NCBI RefSeq assembly: GCF_000213175.1
Contig: NW_009799104.1
Span: forward strand, 774,205 to 838,204
Source: Neurospora tetrasperma FGSC 2508
Lineage: Eukaryota > Ascomycota > Sordariomycetes > Sordariales > Sordariaceae
Direction of reading: 5' to 3'
DNA length: 64,000 nt
Both the position numbers and the translations under genes were made by a program. Position 1 is the first letter of the stretch. Every line of letters begins with the position of its first letter. Shown in pieces: positions 12,983 to 23,651 of this stretch. The notes beneath the pieces were generated by a model. It ran no database searches. It was not told the DNA's origin and worked only from the letters and a program-made list of their open reading frames with translations.

Positions 12983-13330
12983 CCCCAATACTCGCGCACC
13001 GGGCTATCGTCAGTCAACCCGTCCATCGCCCGACCCCCCCGACCGTCGGTTTTTTTTTGGACCAACGCGTCAAAGGGTGCCACTTCGCGCATCCAAGACA
13101 TTTCTTCTCCCCACACCCACAACATCCAACATTCGCATCCACATTTCAATCCATACATCAGTCTGCATCGATTGATCAACAACAAACAAGTGCATCACCA
13201 CCAAAGCTAAAAAAAAAAAAACCGACCACATCACCCCAACGCCTCCACCCCCATTGTGCGCCCAACGCGCGAATCATCGATTTGTTTCCCCGTCCCTCTG
13301 CCGCCGACTTGACGGCGCGAGAAGGACAAC

Positions 13331-16300
13331 ATGTCATTCTTTGGCGGCGGTGGCTTCGGCCAGAATACTAACACAGGCTCCGGCTTTGGCTCGAGTGGTT
13401 TCGGTACCAACACCAACACTACTGGCACAGGTATGTTTATTTCCCTTTCCCTTTCCCTTCCCCTTCGTCGACGTCGTTGTTGTCGACTCCCTCTTTCGGA
13501 GCTTCAAGCTTCCCTCGCTTCTCTACTGCGTCATACTCCACACGCGGTCCCATGCGAAAGCTAACATGCGACCTCGTCGTCCAGGTTTCGGCTCAGCCAC
13601 TACTGGATTCGGTGCCCCCGCGCAAACAGGCACCACCGGCGGTGGCCTCTTCGGCAGCGGCACTACTGGCACGACAGGTGGTGGCTTCGGCACCAACACA
13701 GCGGGCGGCTTTGGCACTGGTGGCGGATTTGGAGCTAAGCCTGCCTTTGGATCTACCCCTGCGACTACTGGCGGAGGTCTCTTCGGATCTTCCACGACTG
13801 CGACCACCGGCACTGGCGGCTTCGGCAGCACAGGCTTCGGCTCGAATACCGCGACCACCGGCACAGGCTTTGGATCTGGTGGTGGTTTGTTCGGCGCTAA
13901 CAAGCCTGCGACCACCACCGGCTTTGGCGCTCCCGCAACTACTGGTGGGTTCGGCGCCACCAACACCACCGGCGGCTCCCTCTTCGGTGGCGGCGGTACT
14001 ACCAGCGCCTTCGGTTCCGCCAACAACCCCGGCATCGGCACCAATGTTCCCGACCCCCCGGGCACCGCGATCGTCCCCTTCGCTCCTTTTCAAGAGAAGG
14101 AAGCCAACGGGTCTCAGGTCTCGTTCCAGAACATCTGTTTTATGGATGCTTACAGGAAGTGGTCCCCCGAAGAGTTGAGATTGGTCGATTATCAGCAAGG
14201 AAGGAGATTCGGTGGTCAGGGCGGCACTGGTGCTTTCGGAACCTCTACCTTTGGATCGACTGGCTTCGGCGCCAACACTGGCACGACTGGCGGTTTCGGC
14301 AGCGGCACCACCACTACCGGCGGCGGCGGCCTGTTCGGCAGCGGCACTACTGGCACGACGGGTGGCTTCGGCTCTTCGACCACGGCGAGTACTGGAGGCT
14401 TCGGCTCTCAGACGACGGGGGGTTTGTTCGGTCAGCAGAACAAGCCCGCCACTGGTGGCCTTTTCGGATCGAGCACGACGACTCCTGCCACCGGCACTGG
14501 CCTCTTTGGTAGCGGCGGTACGACGGGAGGATTTGGCTCTGGCACTGGCACGACGACCACCGGCTTCGGTCAAAACACTGGTACTACTGGCGGCGGTCTC
14601 TTTGGGCAGCAAGCTGCTAAGCCTGCTGGCTTCGGCTTTGGGACTACTGGCGCTACCACCGGTACCGGCACCAGCACGGGCACTGGCTTTGGTACGGGTA
14701 CAACCGGTGGCTTTGGCACTACGGGCACCCAAGGCACTGGCGGAGGTCTATTCGGAAACACTGCTCAGCAGAACACTGGTGCTACCGGCGGTGGCCTCTT
14801 TGGTACCCAGCAACAAACCCAACAACAGCCCGCAAGCACGGGCTTCGGTGGCTTCGGTACTCAGCAGCAGCCTGCTACAGGAGGCGGTTTGTTCGGCAAC
14901 ACCCAGGCAAAGCCCGCAGGCGGCCTTTTCGGCAGTGGCACTACTACTGCTCCTGCTGCTGGTGGTGGTCTCTTTGGCACTGGCGGGACCACGGGTGGTT
15001 TCGGCCAGCCGAGCACCACTCAGGCTTCTGGTGGGTTGTTTGGTGCTAAGCCTGCGGCTACGACTGGCACTGGTCTTTTTGGAACCACCCCGGCTCAGCC
15101 TGCTGCCACCGGTGGACTCTTTGGCGGCCTTGGTACTCAGCAGACTCAGCAGCCTGCCACGGGAGGCGGCTTGTTCGGCACTGCCAACAACCAGGCGAAG
15201 CCCGCGGGTAGTCTCTTCGGCTCGGCTCCCGCTGCTGGCGGTGGCCTCTTCGGCAGCGCCCCTGCCCAGCAGAGCACCGGCTTGTTTGGACAGACCAACA
15301 CTCAGCAGCAGGCTGGTGGTCTTGGAACCTCCCTTCTCGGAGGCGCCCAAAACCAGCAAGCCCCCCAGGCCTTCTCTGCGGGTATCAACGATATCAACGC
15401 CTATGGCGCTGCCACGTTGTTCTCTAACCTGCCTGACAACCAAATCCAGAACCCTGGTCCGCTCGCCACCCCCCTCAACGGTACTTCCAAGGCCAAGAGC
15501 CGCTCGATCCTGCCCATGTACAAGCTGAGCCCGGCGAATGCCTCTCGGATGGTTACGCCCCAGAAGAGGGGTTTCGGGTTCAACTACAGCACCTATTCCT
15601 CCCCGATTAGCACCCCCGGCGGTTTGGGACAGAGTCTATTGGCTGGTAGCGTCAACCGCGGTCTTGGAAAGCCCGTCTCCACCACTAACCTCCGCCGTAC
15701 CTTCAATGCTGAGGACAGCATCCTCACCCCCGGTGCTTTCTCGGCGAACAACAACAACCGTCTGCTTGGCTGCAGCCACAAGAAGCTTATCATTAACAAG
15801 GACATGCGCAGCGACTTGTTCCAGTCTCCGGCGGCCAAGGGCAAGCTTCTGCAGGACGGCAACAACACCAGTGCCCGTAAGTTGACCAAGAGAGTCAGCT
15901 TCGACACCAGCAACGTTGAGGCGACCCAGAACGGTGCTGCCTCGCAGCAGGAGTTCCACGATCTTGACGATGACAGTGACTTGGGCTTCCTGAAGCCTTC
16001 CTCTGCCAATGGCCGCACTAACGGCGCTGTCAACGGCTCCAAGGCTTCCGATGCCTCCCCCGAGATGGAACAGGTCAAGGGCAACGAGCTTGCCATTGTT
16101 CCCGAGGAGTCTTCTATCGCGTCTTCTTCTAGTGTCGACGCCAAGCCTGTCAAGCAGGTCGATGCTGGCTCTTACTGGATGTCGCCCAAGCTGGAGGAGA
16201 TCCAGGCCATGAACAGGGTGCAGCGCCAGAGCGTTGTTGACTTTACGGTTGGTCGTGAGAATGTTGGAAGTGTCCGTTTCAAGGTTCCCGTTGACCTCAG

Positions 16301-19210
16301 CAACATTGACGTCGAGAACTTGTATGACAACATTGTCCTCTTGGTGCCGCGCTCCTGCACCGTTTATCCCAACGCCGCCACCAAGCCCCCGGTCGGCAAG
16401 GGCCTGAACGTTCCCGCGTTGATCTCGCTCGAGCACAGCTACCCTCGTGGCGGACTTCGTGTCGGCGGCCGTCGCCTTGAGAAACACATCGAAAGACTGA
16501 AGACGATCACAGATACCATTTTCGAGAGCTACGATATTCCCACTGGTGTTTGGTCCTTCTCCGTTGAACACTTCACCACCTACGGTCTTGTTGATGACGA
16601 TGAGGACTCCGAGGATGAAGAGATCACCGAGGTTGAGCCTACTCCCCGCCCTTCCACCGAGGCCGTTATTGTTAAGAATGAATTCACCTCACCCGAAGTC
16701 GACCCCGATGACACCTTCGAATATAGGCACAGCACCGGCCGTCGCGCCATCCCCGGCGCCTTTGACCAGCGCGCCATGTACGATGATGAAGAGCTTTTAG
16801 ATGCCGATCAGCAGCAGGGTATGCACTCCTCTCACCCCAAAGGAGCCGATGCTCCGTTGCCGTCTCGGGAGTGGCCTGACGATGAGAGTATGGTGGATGG
16901 ACAGGACGCGTACGATCCCGATGCTGAAAAGTCATCCCAGCTTGACCACGAAGAGCAATACGACCTCGCCCTCACCCAGATCGCCGACAACACCAACAAC
17001 GTTCCCGCCGGTGTCCTCAGAGCGCGGATGAGAGCCGTTAAGAGATCGACAGCCCCTACTAAGATCGAGGTTGCCGGTGGTGATGATTGGACACAGATTC
17101 TGCAGGCGAGCGTGCGGGCGCCAAGGACGGTAGATCGGAACTTGCTACGGGAACAAAACGAGTCGGGCGAGGCATGGGAGGCCAAAGAGAGCGGAAGTCC
17201 TGCTCCCCGCGAGCCAGTTGTGCATGAAGGGCAAGGGTTCGCGACGAGCATTGACTTGATGAAGTCGCTTTTCGAGCAGGCAAGGGGCCCAGCTCAGCCT
17301 GCCCCTCCAACAGGGGGGTTCCTGAAGGTTGGTGCTTAGCCTGTTTCTTCTTTCCTTACCTTACAAGCTTCCTTTTTCTTCTGATGTGTCGTCTGCTGCT
17401 CAAGCTTGGTCTATGTGTCTTGTGAAGCTTGCACGGCTATTTTGTACCTTACTACCTTTCTTTTCGCCTACACTATTTGTTGTATGAATACAGACTAAGA
17501 CTTTCTCTTGCTTTATAGTGGCCGTACCAAAAGCGCGATAAGGGTGATGACGAAGCCGCCGCCCCTGCTCCCCGTGCCACCTGGGGTCCTAACGAGCTCT
17601 TGATCACCACTGCCAATGACGAAGCTAGCCTTATCCCCGTCGAGGGTGGTGCCTCTGCCTCGGAGACCAAGACAGCCCTCAACAAGCTCCAGCAGTATAT
17701 TGAGATCACTAACGCCCACCACGACGTTCCTCTGAATGAACTTAAGGATCTTACTGAAGACGATCCTGTCTGGGACTTGGCTTTCCTCCTTGCCAATGAC
17801 GAGGCTGAGCTTCCCGCTTTCTGGAAGAAGTTGGTCGCTGCGGATACTGACCGCTTGCTTAAGGAGGCGTCTACTCCGGAGGAGAAGGCTATCATTCTTC
17901 TCGCCGGTAACCGCGTCTCTGACGCCTGCGACCAGTTGATTGGCGGCAAGGACTTCCGCCTCGCTACTCTTGTTTCCACCATCGGTTCGCAGAGCAAGGA
18001 CCTCAAGACCCAGTTGGATGACTGGAGAGAGGCGAATGTCTTGTCTGAGATGTCCGAGCCTATTCGTGCTCTCTACGAGCTCCTCTCTGGCAATGCCTGC
18101 GTTTGCGCTGGTGTCAAGGATGCCCCTATCGAGAGTCGTGCTTCCTCTTTTACAATTGCTGAGCGCTTCAACCTCAGCTGGATGCAATCCTTCGGTCTGC
18201 GTCTCTTTTACAACAGCAAGACCGCCGATGGCGAGCTCGACATTTCCAAGGCCATCTACGCCTTTCAGGACGATATCGAGCAAGACAAGGAGCCTGAACC
18301 CCAGAGCCCCTTGTGGACTCTCCTCAAGACCTTCGCTACCCGTGAGTTCAACTGGGCGGAGTCCGACCGTCTCGGCTGGCTGCTCAGCCGCTCCATCTAC
18401 TTCACCCACCTCATCTCCTTCGGCCCCGACGCCGAGCAAAAGCTCGACCAGGCATCCGTCTCCTTCGCCTCCTCGCTCACCGCCCAAGGCCACTGGGTTC
18501 CCGCCGCTTTCGTCCTCCTCACACTTTCCGACCCTGTCGCCCGCGAGACAGCCATCCGTGACCACCTTGGCCGCCACGCTCACCTCATCGGCTCCTACCA
18601 TGAACCCAAGTCCCCCTTCTCGGCCCTCCGCCGCTTCGGGGTCGCCGAGTCCTGGATCTGGGAGGCCAAGGCGCTCGACTTCCGCGCCAAGCAAGACCAT
18701 CGCCAGGAGTTCCTGGCGCTCGTCTGGGCAGGCAACTACAAGGAGGCGAACACGGCGTTCGTCGAGCGCGTCGGTCCCGATCTGGTCATTGAGCGTGACT
18801 GGAAGAGGTTGGTCAAGTTCGCACAGCTGCTATTCAAGGTTAAGGAGAAGCTTGGGTCTGTGCAGGAATGGGAACGTGGAGGAGCGGCGGTTTATCTACT
18901 TTATCCGCTTAAGGTTGCGGCGCTGAGGAATAAGTTGCCTGCTGGAGAGGATGAGGAGGACGAGAGGAGACTTGACAAGTTGTTGGTGGACGGACTGGTT
19001 GCGCTGGGTGATAGACTCAAGGCGTCGGGCGCGAGTGATGTCAAGAGGGAGGCGGCGGTAGCGGATATGGCGGAGGAGTTGATCAAGGGACGGGTGAATG
19101 GTCAGAGCGAGATGGGTGGGATGGGTGCTGATCCGAGGTTGTTTGGGCTGTTGCCGGAGGATGTGAAGGGGAGGTATATGAGGACTATGGCGCTTGAAGG
19201 GATGTGCTAA
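13331..19210 (+). CDS. nup145: Nup98-Nup96 type autoprocessing nucleoporin (Nup145)
   Basis: Exons 13331-13430, 13585-17327 and 17519-19210 give 1844 residues. The N-terminal half is a GLFG/FG-repeat domain (dozens of GLFG and GFG motifs in a G/T/A-rich matrix) interrupted near residues 190-245 by a GLEBS-like segment (QVSFQNICFMDAYRKWSPEE), the Gle2/Rae1-binding motif. Residues about 895-1031 are the autoproteolytic domain (YWMSPKLEEIQAM to WSFSVEHFTTYG); the cleavage triad reads H1029-F1030-T1031. The rest is the Nup96/Nup145C alpha-helical scaffold of the Y complex, starting after an acidic linker; the intron at 17328-17518 joins GGFLK to WPYQKRDK. Known of the family: cleavage gives a mobile FG nucleoporin and a structural Nup. 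Yeast divides these functions among Nup145, Nup116 and Nup100; here they are in one gene. Stop UAA. Confidence 0.95.
13431..13584 (+). other. nup145 intron 1 with CCCTTT tandem repeat
   Basis: A 154-base GTATGT...CCAG intron between the first FG repeats. Its 5' part holds four CCCTTT-like units (about 13441-13465). In-frame coding resumes as GFGSATTGFG after the CCAG. Confidence 0.7.
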
Positions 19211-20273
19211 TCTCTGGGAACTGGTGTGTGGGTTGATGATTGGTCTTGGTTCGTAAGGCTAGGATAGATGATGAGTTGTTGGTTGGATGGTCTGTCCCAG
19301 GTGGAAGGACGACGACGAGTGAGAAGCGAGCAAAGAGTACGAGTAAAAAAATAGCCTTTGAGACTTAGTTTAGTGGTATTTGGAATTTTAGCGGTATACA
19401 GAATGTTCGCTTGGTTCATTTGAGTGGCGTGTGTGTTGATGAGGGTGAGTGTGAGTGTGTGTCTGTTGGTCTACGGAGTGAAAAGGGGACTGTAATTGGT
19501 TATACTGTGTCTATATCATCCCTGGTCCTTCAAAACGTAGATAGTCATAAAATTATAGTAGTTCGAAACACGTCCTAAGCAAAGTGCCAGATGACAAATG
19601 TAGAATGTAGCCAAAAGTGTGAACTTGCGAAGTTCGGCTACAGATAAAGAAGGTCATTGCTAGCCATGAACGAGATTTTCGGTACATGCGTAGCACGCTA
19701 AGGGGCCGTTCAATAGTGATCACTTTTTAGCGCCAAATTCTCTTCCACGACCGCGACCACGTCGCAGGAGCTGAGCTTACACTGCCTCAATGAGTTCAGA
19801 ACTCGGATTTGATAAAGGTCATTTGTCTTATCTTTTGCTCAGATCATGGTGGAAAAGCATACTAGGCGCTGCTCATAAGGCATTGCTGCCTAGCACCCGG
19901 ACGGGAAGCGTCAATACGCTAATATACTGTAATTTACCCATCTGGACCCTTCCACTCCTACAAGAATCGACGTCATTGAGTAATTTTCCTCGGGCAGATC
20001 ATAACGGTCAATACAAGGGTAGTGTAAAATACTCTTCACGTCTATATCTGACTTGCTCACCACCACCACCACCACCACCACCACCTCTACCTGAAACATA
20101 TCTTTTTTTTTTTTTTTTCCCTTCTTTTTCTCCATCCTCACATATCCACCCTATCTACCTCACTTTCTACCTTCCACTTTCCCATCCCCCCAAACCAAAC
20201 CAAACCCTCCCGCTCATGAACAACTAACTCCCTATAAACAACATCCAACAACCAAACTGTCCGGAAAGCAACA
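19211..20273. other. Intergenic region between nup145 and the F-box gene
   Basis: No gene is supported. It holds the nup145 3' flank and, close to the next gene, a (CAC)n microsatellite, a T-run and a C/T-rich leader. Confidence 0.6.
20058..20118. repeat. (CAC)n microsatellite followed by a 16-base T run
   Basis: Nine uninterrupted CAC units at about 20058-20085, then after a short spacer a run of 16 T at 20103-20118. It lies about 160-215 bases upstream of the F-box gene ATG, so it may sit in the promoter or 5' UTR. Confidence 0.9.
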
Positions 20274-22862
20274 ATGACCACCCTATCCCACCACCATCAT
20301 TATCCCTCCGATCAGTGTCCAGCACTAGCACTAGCAGACCTCCCCCACGAAATTCTTCTCTTGATCTTATCCTCCCTCCCCACCGCCTCCGACATTGCTC
20401 ATCTGGGCTTGACTTGTCGCCGCCTACGTCAGCTCGTAACCTCGGAGGGGTGGCGCGCCTTTGTGATTGCGAGGTTTCCTTCGCTGGTGCAGAGCATTCC
20501 TGTTCCTTCTTCTTCTTCTTCTTCTTCTTCTTCTTCCCTGCTGCTGGGAGGGCAACGTGGAGGAGGACAACAACAACAACAACAAAATGGAAGTGGAAAT
20601 GGACAACAAAATGGAAGTGGAAATGGAGGAGGAGGAGGGAGGTACGCATGGCAGGACGTAGCGGAGAGTTTAACCTGGCAAAGTAGGTGTTGGGATAAGC
20701 GGGCGGTGGGGTTTTGTGCTATTTATCCTGCTTCGGACTTTGGGGCTGGAACTGCTGGAGCTGCTGGAGCTGGACATGGACAGAGAGGAGGGGGTGCGCA
20801 GGGGCAAAGGGGAAATATGTTTCAGTCGGTGGTGGATGCGCACTTTGACTTTGCGACGGGGAGGGAATTACTTGTCTGGGGAGCGGGGGAGGATTTGGTA
20901 GCGAGGAGGAGAGATTGGGGAGGTGGACAACAAAAAAGTAAGAGTGCGCCGAAGTTTAGTTGGTTTAAAGCCAGTGGGAAAGAGGAAGGGTTTAGGAAGG
21001 GGTATGATGATGTGAGGGCTTTGCATGTGGTGAAGGGGGATGTGCCGCTTTGTGGTGGGCGAGGGAAGGGATCCGGAGGAGTCAAGAAACACGGAGGCGG
21101 AGAGGAAAGTGGAAATGGAAGGGGGTATGGAAGGGCGGTGGTGGTGGGGAGGGATAATGGGGATTTGGCCCTGGTGGAGGCGGAGGGAGAGAGGTTTGGG
21201 AAGAGGATTGTCAAGTTCAAACCACATGAAGGGGAGGAAGGGGAAAGACTGGTGCAGGATACAATTAACAGCGTGGATGTGTTGTATGATACCCCCGGGG
21301 GAAGGAGGTTGGTGGCGGCGGCGACGAAGAAAGCGGTGGGTGTTTATACTTTGCCGGATGGGGAGGAGGCAATAGGGGAAGACGAGGAGGTGTCACCGGT
21401 GGTGGTCTACGATCTGCAGAGGAGCGTGTTGGACAGCAGCACGGCTCAGTTGTGTAGCGCAAAGTGGATGGGCGGTCAGGGGAATGTGATGGCTTTGGCG
21501 CTTAAGGGGTGTAGTGAACGACTGCAGTACCTTTCGATCACGGAGTCGGGGTGGACGCATCATACTACGGCGAAGAGTATCATCCGCTCGGGAGGCGTGG
21601 GCGGGTTGAGTATTCCTGATGCAGATATCTGTGCGAACTCGCTCTCGCCTGTCTACGCCAATCCCAACGAGCAAAAGTCGGGCGGGACAACACTGCTTCT
21701 CTCGGGATGGAAAGACGGTACCTGTCGCCTTCAGGATTTACGAACGTCCTCTCCGTATGACGCCGTCTACCAGGACAATATCCAGCCTTGGGACCATGTC
21801 GAAGCCATCCTCACCTACGGAACGGAGCGCTTCGTTGCTGGCGCTGGTAACTCGGGCGCAACCATCAAGATTTTCGACTTCCGATGGCCGAAACCCTACT
21901 CCTACACCTCGGCTCTCCCATGTCTGGGTCGCCAACCGTTCCCCAAGCCTCACCAACCTTTTTCCAAGGCACCCAACGCCTTTGCCACCGGCCGTGCAAG
22001 ATGCGACCATCTAGCAGGCCTAGAATGTCACTGGCATTCCCTCTCAAAACACCTCTACTACCGGCCTAACGCAACCATTTTCCTCCCGCGCGGCGTGCCC
22101 GGCCATGAACACGACCGCAGCAACCAACACGGCTTCACCCGGACATGGTCCCTCGCCAAAGCCTCCGACTCGGCTCCCAATTTCTATCTGGGCGTTTCAG
22201 GAGGCGTGATAGAAGCCAATCTTCAACCGACCCCTTCCAGCCCTTCAAACCCGGTGGAAATCGACCCCATCTACGGTTACAACTACCCCTACTTCACCGG
22301 CCCATTGTCAGTCACCCACTCCACGTTCTTCCCCCACTCCTCGAGAAACCAAGCCCAGATAAACCAAGGCGTGGCGGAGGGGTACACAACCGTTCCGATC
22401 AAGTACTCGCTCATGGAAACGGGCGATGGATTGTCAGTGGAAGCGAACGACAGATCAATTCGCATGCCGAGGATGATGGGCCCCTTTGAACCTTCTTCTG
22501 CTTATGCTAACCCTGCGTCACCGTTTGGGAGGGTTCCTCCCACGGCGCCGAGGGCAGATAGGGAGCGAGCGGCGGCGGCAAGAGGAGGGCATGGAGGACG
22601 AGGAGGTGGGCATGGGCATAGGGGAGGCCCAAGTTTGGGCTGGAATGGAAATGGGTGGGTGACGAATAGGGACGGGTCGGCGACAAGCCAGAAACAGGTA
22701 CGGGAGCAGTGGAAGGAGGGAGTGGAACTGCCGGCGGGAGTGAGGAGGGAACATCACCGGTTGGATTTGAAGTATCAGACTACGAATGATTTTGTGGTGT
22801 TGTTGGAGGATGAGAAGGAGGAAACGGGGTTGGAGGGGAGGGTGGAGAGGATGGTTGTTTGA
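20274..22862 (+). CDS. F-box protein with WD-like C-terminal repeats
   Basis: A single exon of 862 residues. Residues about 16-65 form an F-box (LADLPHEILLLILSSLPTAS, then LGLTCRRLRQLV and GWRAFV), expected to bind Skp1 in an SCF ubiquitin ligase. Low-complexity Ser, Gly and Gln/Asn tracts follow, encoded by TTC and AAC microsatellites and a duplicated AAATGGAAGTGGAAATGG unit near 20582-20630. The middle and C-terminal parts contain beta-propeller-like blades, for example LLLSGWKDGTCRLQDLR and GAGNSGATIKIFDFRWP, which probably recognise a substrate; individual repeats are degenerate, so their number is uncertain. The ATG follows a long C/T-rich leader and directly precedes the F-box, so the start is credible. 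The substrate cannot be told from the sequence. Stop UGA. Confidence 0.8.
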   Translation: MTTLSHHHHYPSDQCPALALADLPHEILLLILSSLPTASDIAHLGLTCRRLRQLVTSEGWRAFVIARFPSLVQSIPVPSSSSSSSSSSLLLGGQRGGGQQQQQQNGSGNGQQNGSGNGGGGGRYAWQDVAESLTWQSRCWDKRAVGFCAIYPASDFGAGTAGAAGAGHGQRGGGAQGQRGNMFQSVVDAHFDFATGRELLVWGAGEDLVARRRDWGGGQQKSKSAPKFSWFKASGKEEGFRKGYDDVRALHVVKGDVPLCGGRGKGSGGVKKHGGGEESGNGRGYGRAVVVGRDNGDLALVEAEGERFGKRIVKFKPHEGEEGERLVQDTINSVDVLYDTPGGRRLVAAATKKAVGVYTLPDGEEAIGEDEEVSPVVVYDLQRSVLDSSTAQLCSAKWMGGQGNVMALALKGCSERLQYLSITESGWTHHTTAKSIIRSGGVGGLSIPDADICANSLSPVYANPNEQKSGGTTLLLSGWKDGTCRLQDLRTSSPYDAVYQDNIQPWDHVEAILTYGTERFVAGAGNSGATIKIFDFRWPKPYSYTSALPCLGRQPFPKPHQPFSKAPNAFATGRARCDHLAGLECHWHSLSKHLYYRPNATIFLPRGVPGHEHDRSNQHGFTRTWSLAKASDSAPNFYLGVSGGVIEANLQPTPSSPSNPVEIDPIYGYNYPYFTGPLSVTHSTFFPHSSRNQAQINQGVAEGYTTVPIKYSLMETGDGLSVEANDRSIRMPRMMGPFEPSSAYANPASPFGRVPPTAPRADRERAAAARGGHGGRGGGHGHRGGPSLGWNGNGWVTNRDGSATSQKQVREQWKEGVELPAGVRREHHRLDLKYQTTNDFVVLLEDEKEETGLEGRVERMVV

Positions 22863-23651
22863 GTTTACATATATAGAGATTTGAGGGCATTTCGTTAAAT
22901 GGAAAGATAAAAGCGCTTATAGACTCTGATGGCTCTACTTTTTTTTGTCAACATTCTCTCTTCAACAGGTGGTGATAAAGGAATGTTTGTATGACTTGCT
23001 GTCCTTTCTTCGTCTTAGGAGAGAGCCAGGGTTGGGGTTATACGTGTATTTTCACCCTTTTATTTACAGTACACCGCGGCGAGGGCCCTGGTGAAGGGCT
23101 CACTGCGGGGGCGGGGTAAGCTACCTGCCGGTTGCCATGCCGGTTGCCCTGGGATGCCATTCCCGAAGCTAGATTCGTCACTTTGTAAATACTTGCGTCC
23201 AACAAGCTTGCAACACGCGACGGAGTAGTTTACGACCCCGCCCTCGGAAAGTGATAATTTGAAGTTGATGACTTGAGGAGCGCCAACTGGCAAACATTCC
23301 GTGTACATAAGAATATCCGAGCTGAATCTCAAGACTACCTCAACTCTTCCCTCTTCCCCGAATCCGTGGAACTTTTAGGCAGCAAAGCAAGCCGCCTCGG
23401 GACAACTTTATGTGTTGGAAAACTTGGAAGTTGACATCAACACCAAACAACCTGCTTACCTCCCCTGGCTGGACCGGAGGCACCCATCTACAGAAAGTGG
23501 CAACATTCCGAAAGCGAGCTCCTGACCAAACAAACAAACAAACAAACAGTGCCAGTGCCTTGCAGAAAGCGCAAGCGACAACCTCATACTTATCGATCCA
23601 GCAAACCTACCTTCACATCTAGGGAAACACCACCCCGCCTAGATTGTAACC
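22863..23651. other. Intergenic region between the F-box and SNF2 genes
   Basis: No gene seen. Contains the F-box gene 3' flank and the SNF2 gene 5' region, with an (AAAC)n repeat at 23526-23548 about 100 bases before the SNF2 ATG. Confidence 0.6.
23526..23548. repeat. (AAAC)n microsatellite
   Basis: About five perfect AAAC units in the probable 5' untranslated leader of the SNF2 gene. Confidence 0.85.

Larger units (their letters stand above)
10171..13330. other. Intergenic region with assembly gap, epsin to nup145
   Basis: Contains the epsin 3' flank, a doubtful minus-strand gene (10522-11228), about 800 bases with no supported gene, the N gap, and the C/T- and CA-rich leader of nup145 with an A-rich run at 13209-13220. 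Any gene inside the gap would be missed. Confidence 0.55.

Noticed and set aside
11870-13371. Frames of about 400 codons across the assembly gap
   Set aside because: They exist only because runs of N contain no stop codons.
17513-18700. 395-codon open frame opposite the Nup96 part
   Set aside because: Antisense mirror of a conserved exon, no family match and no start context.
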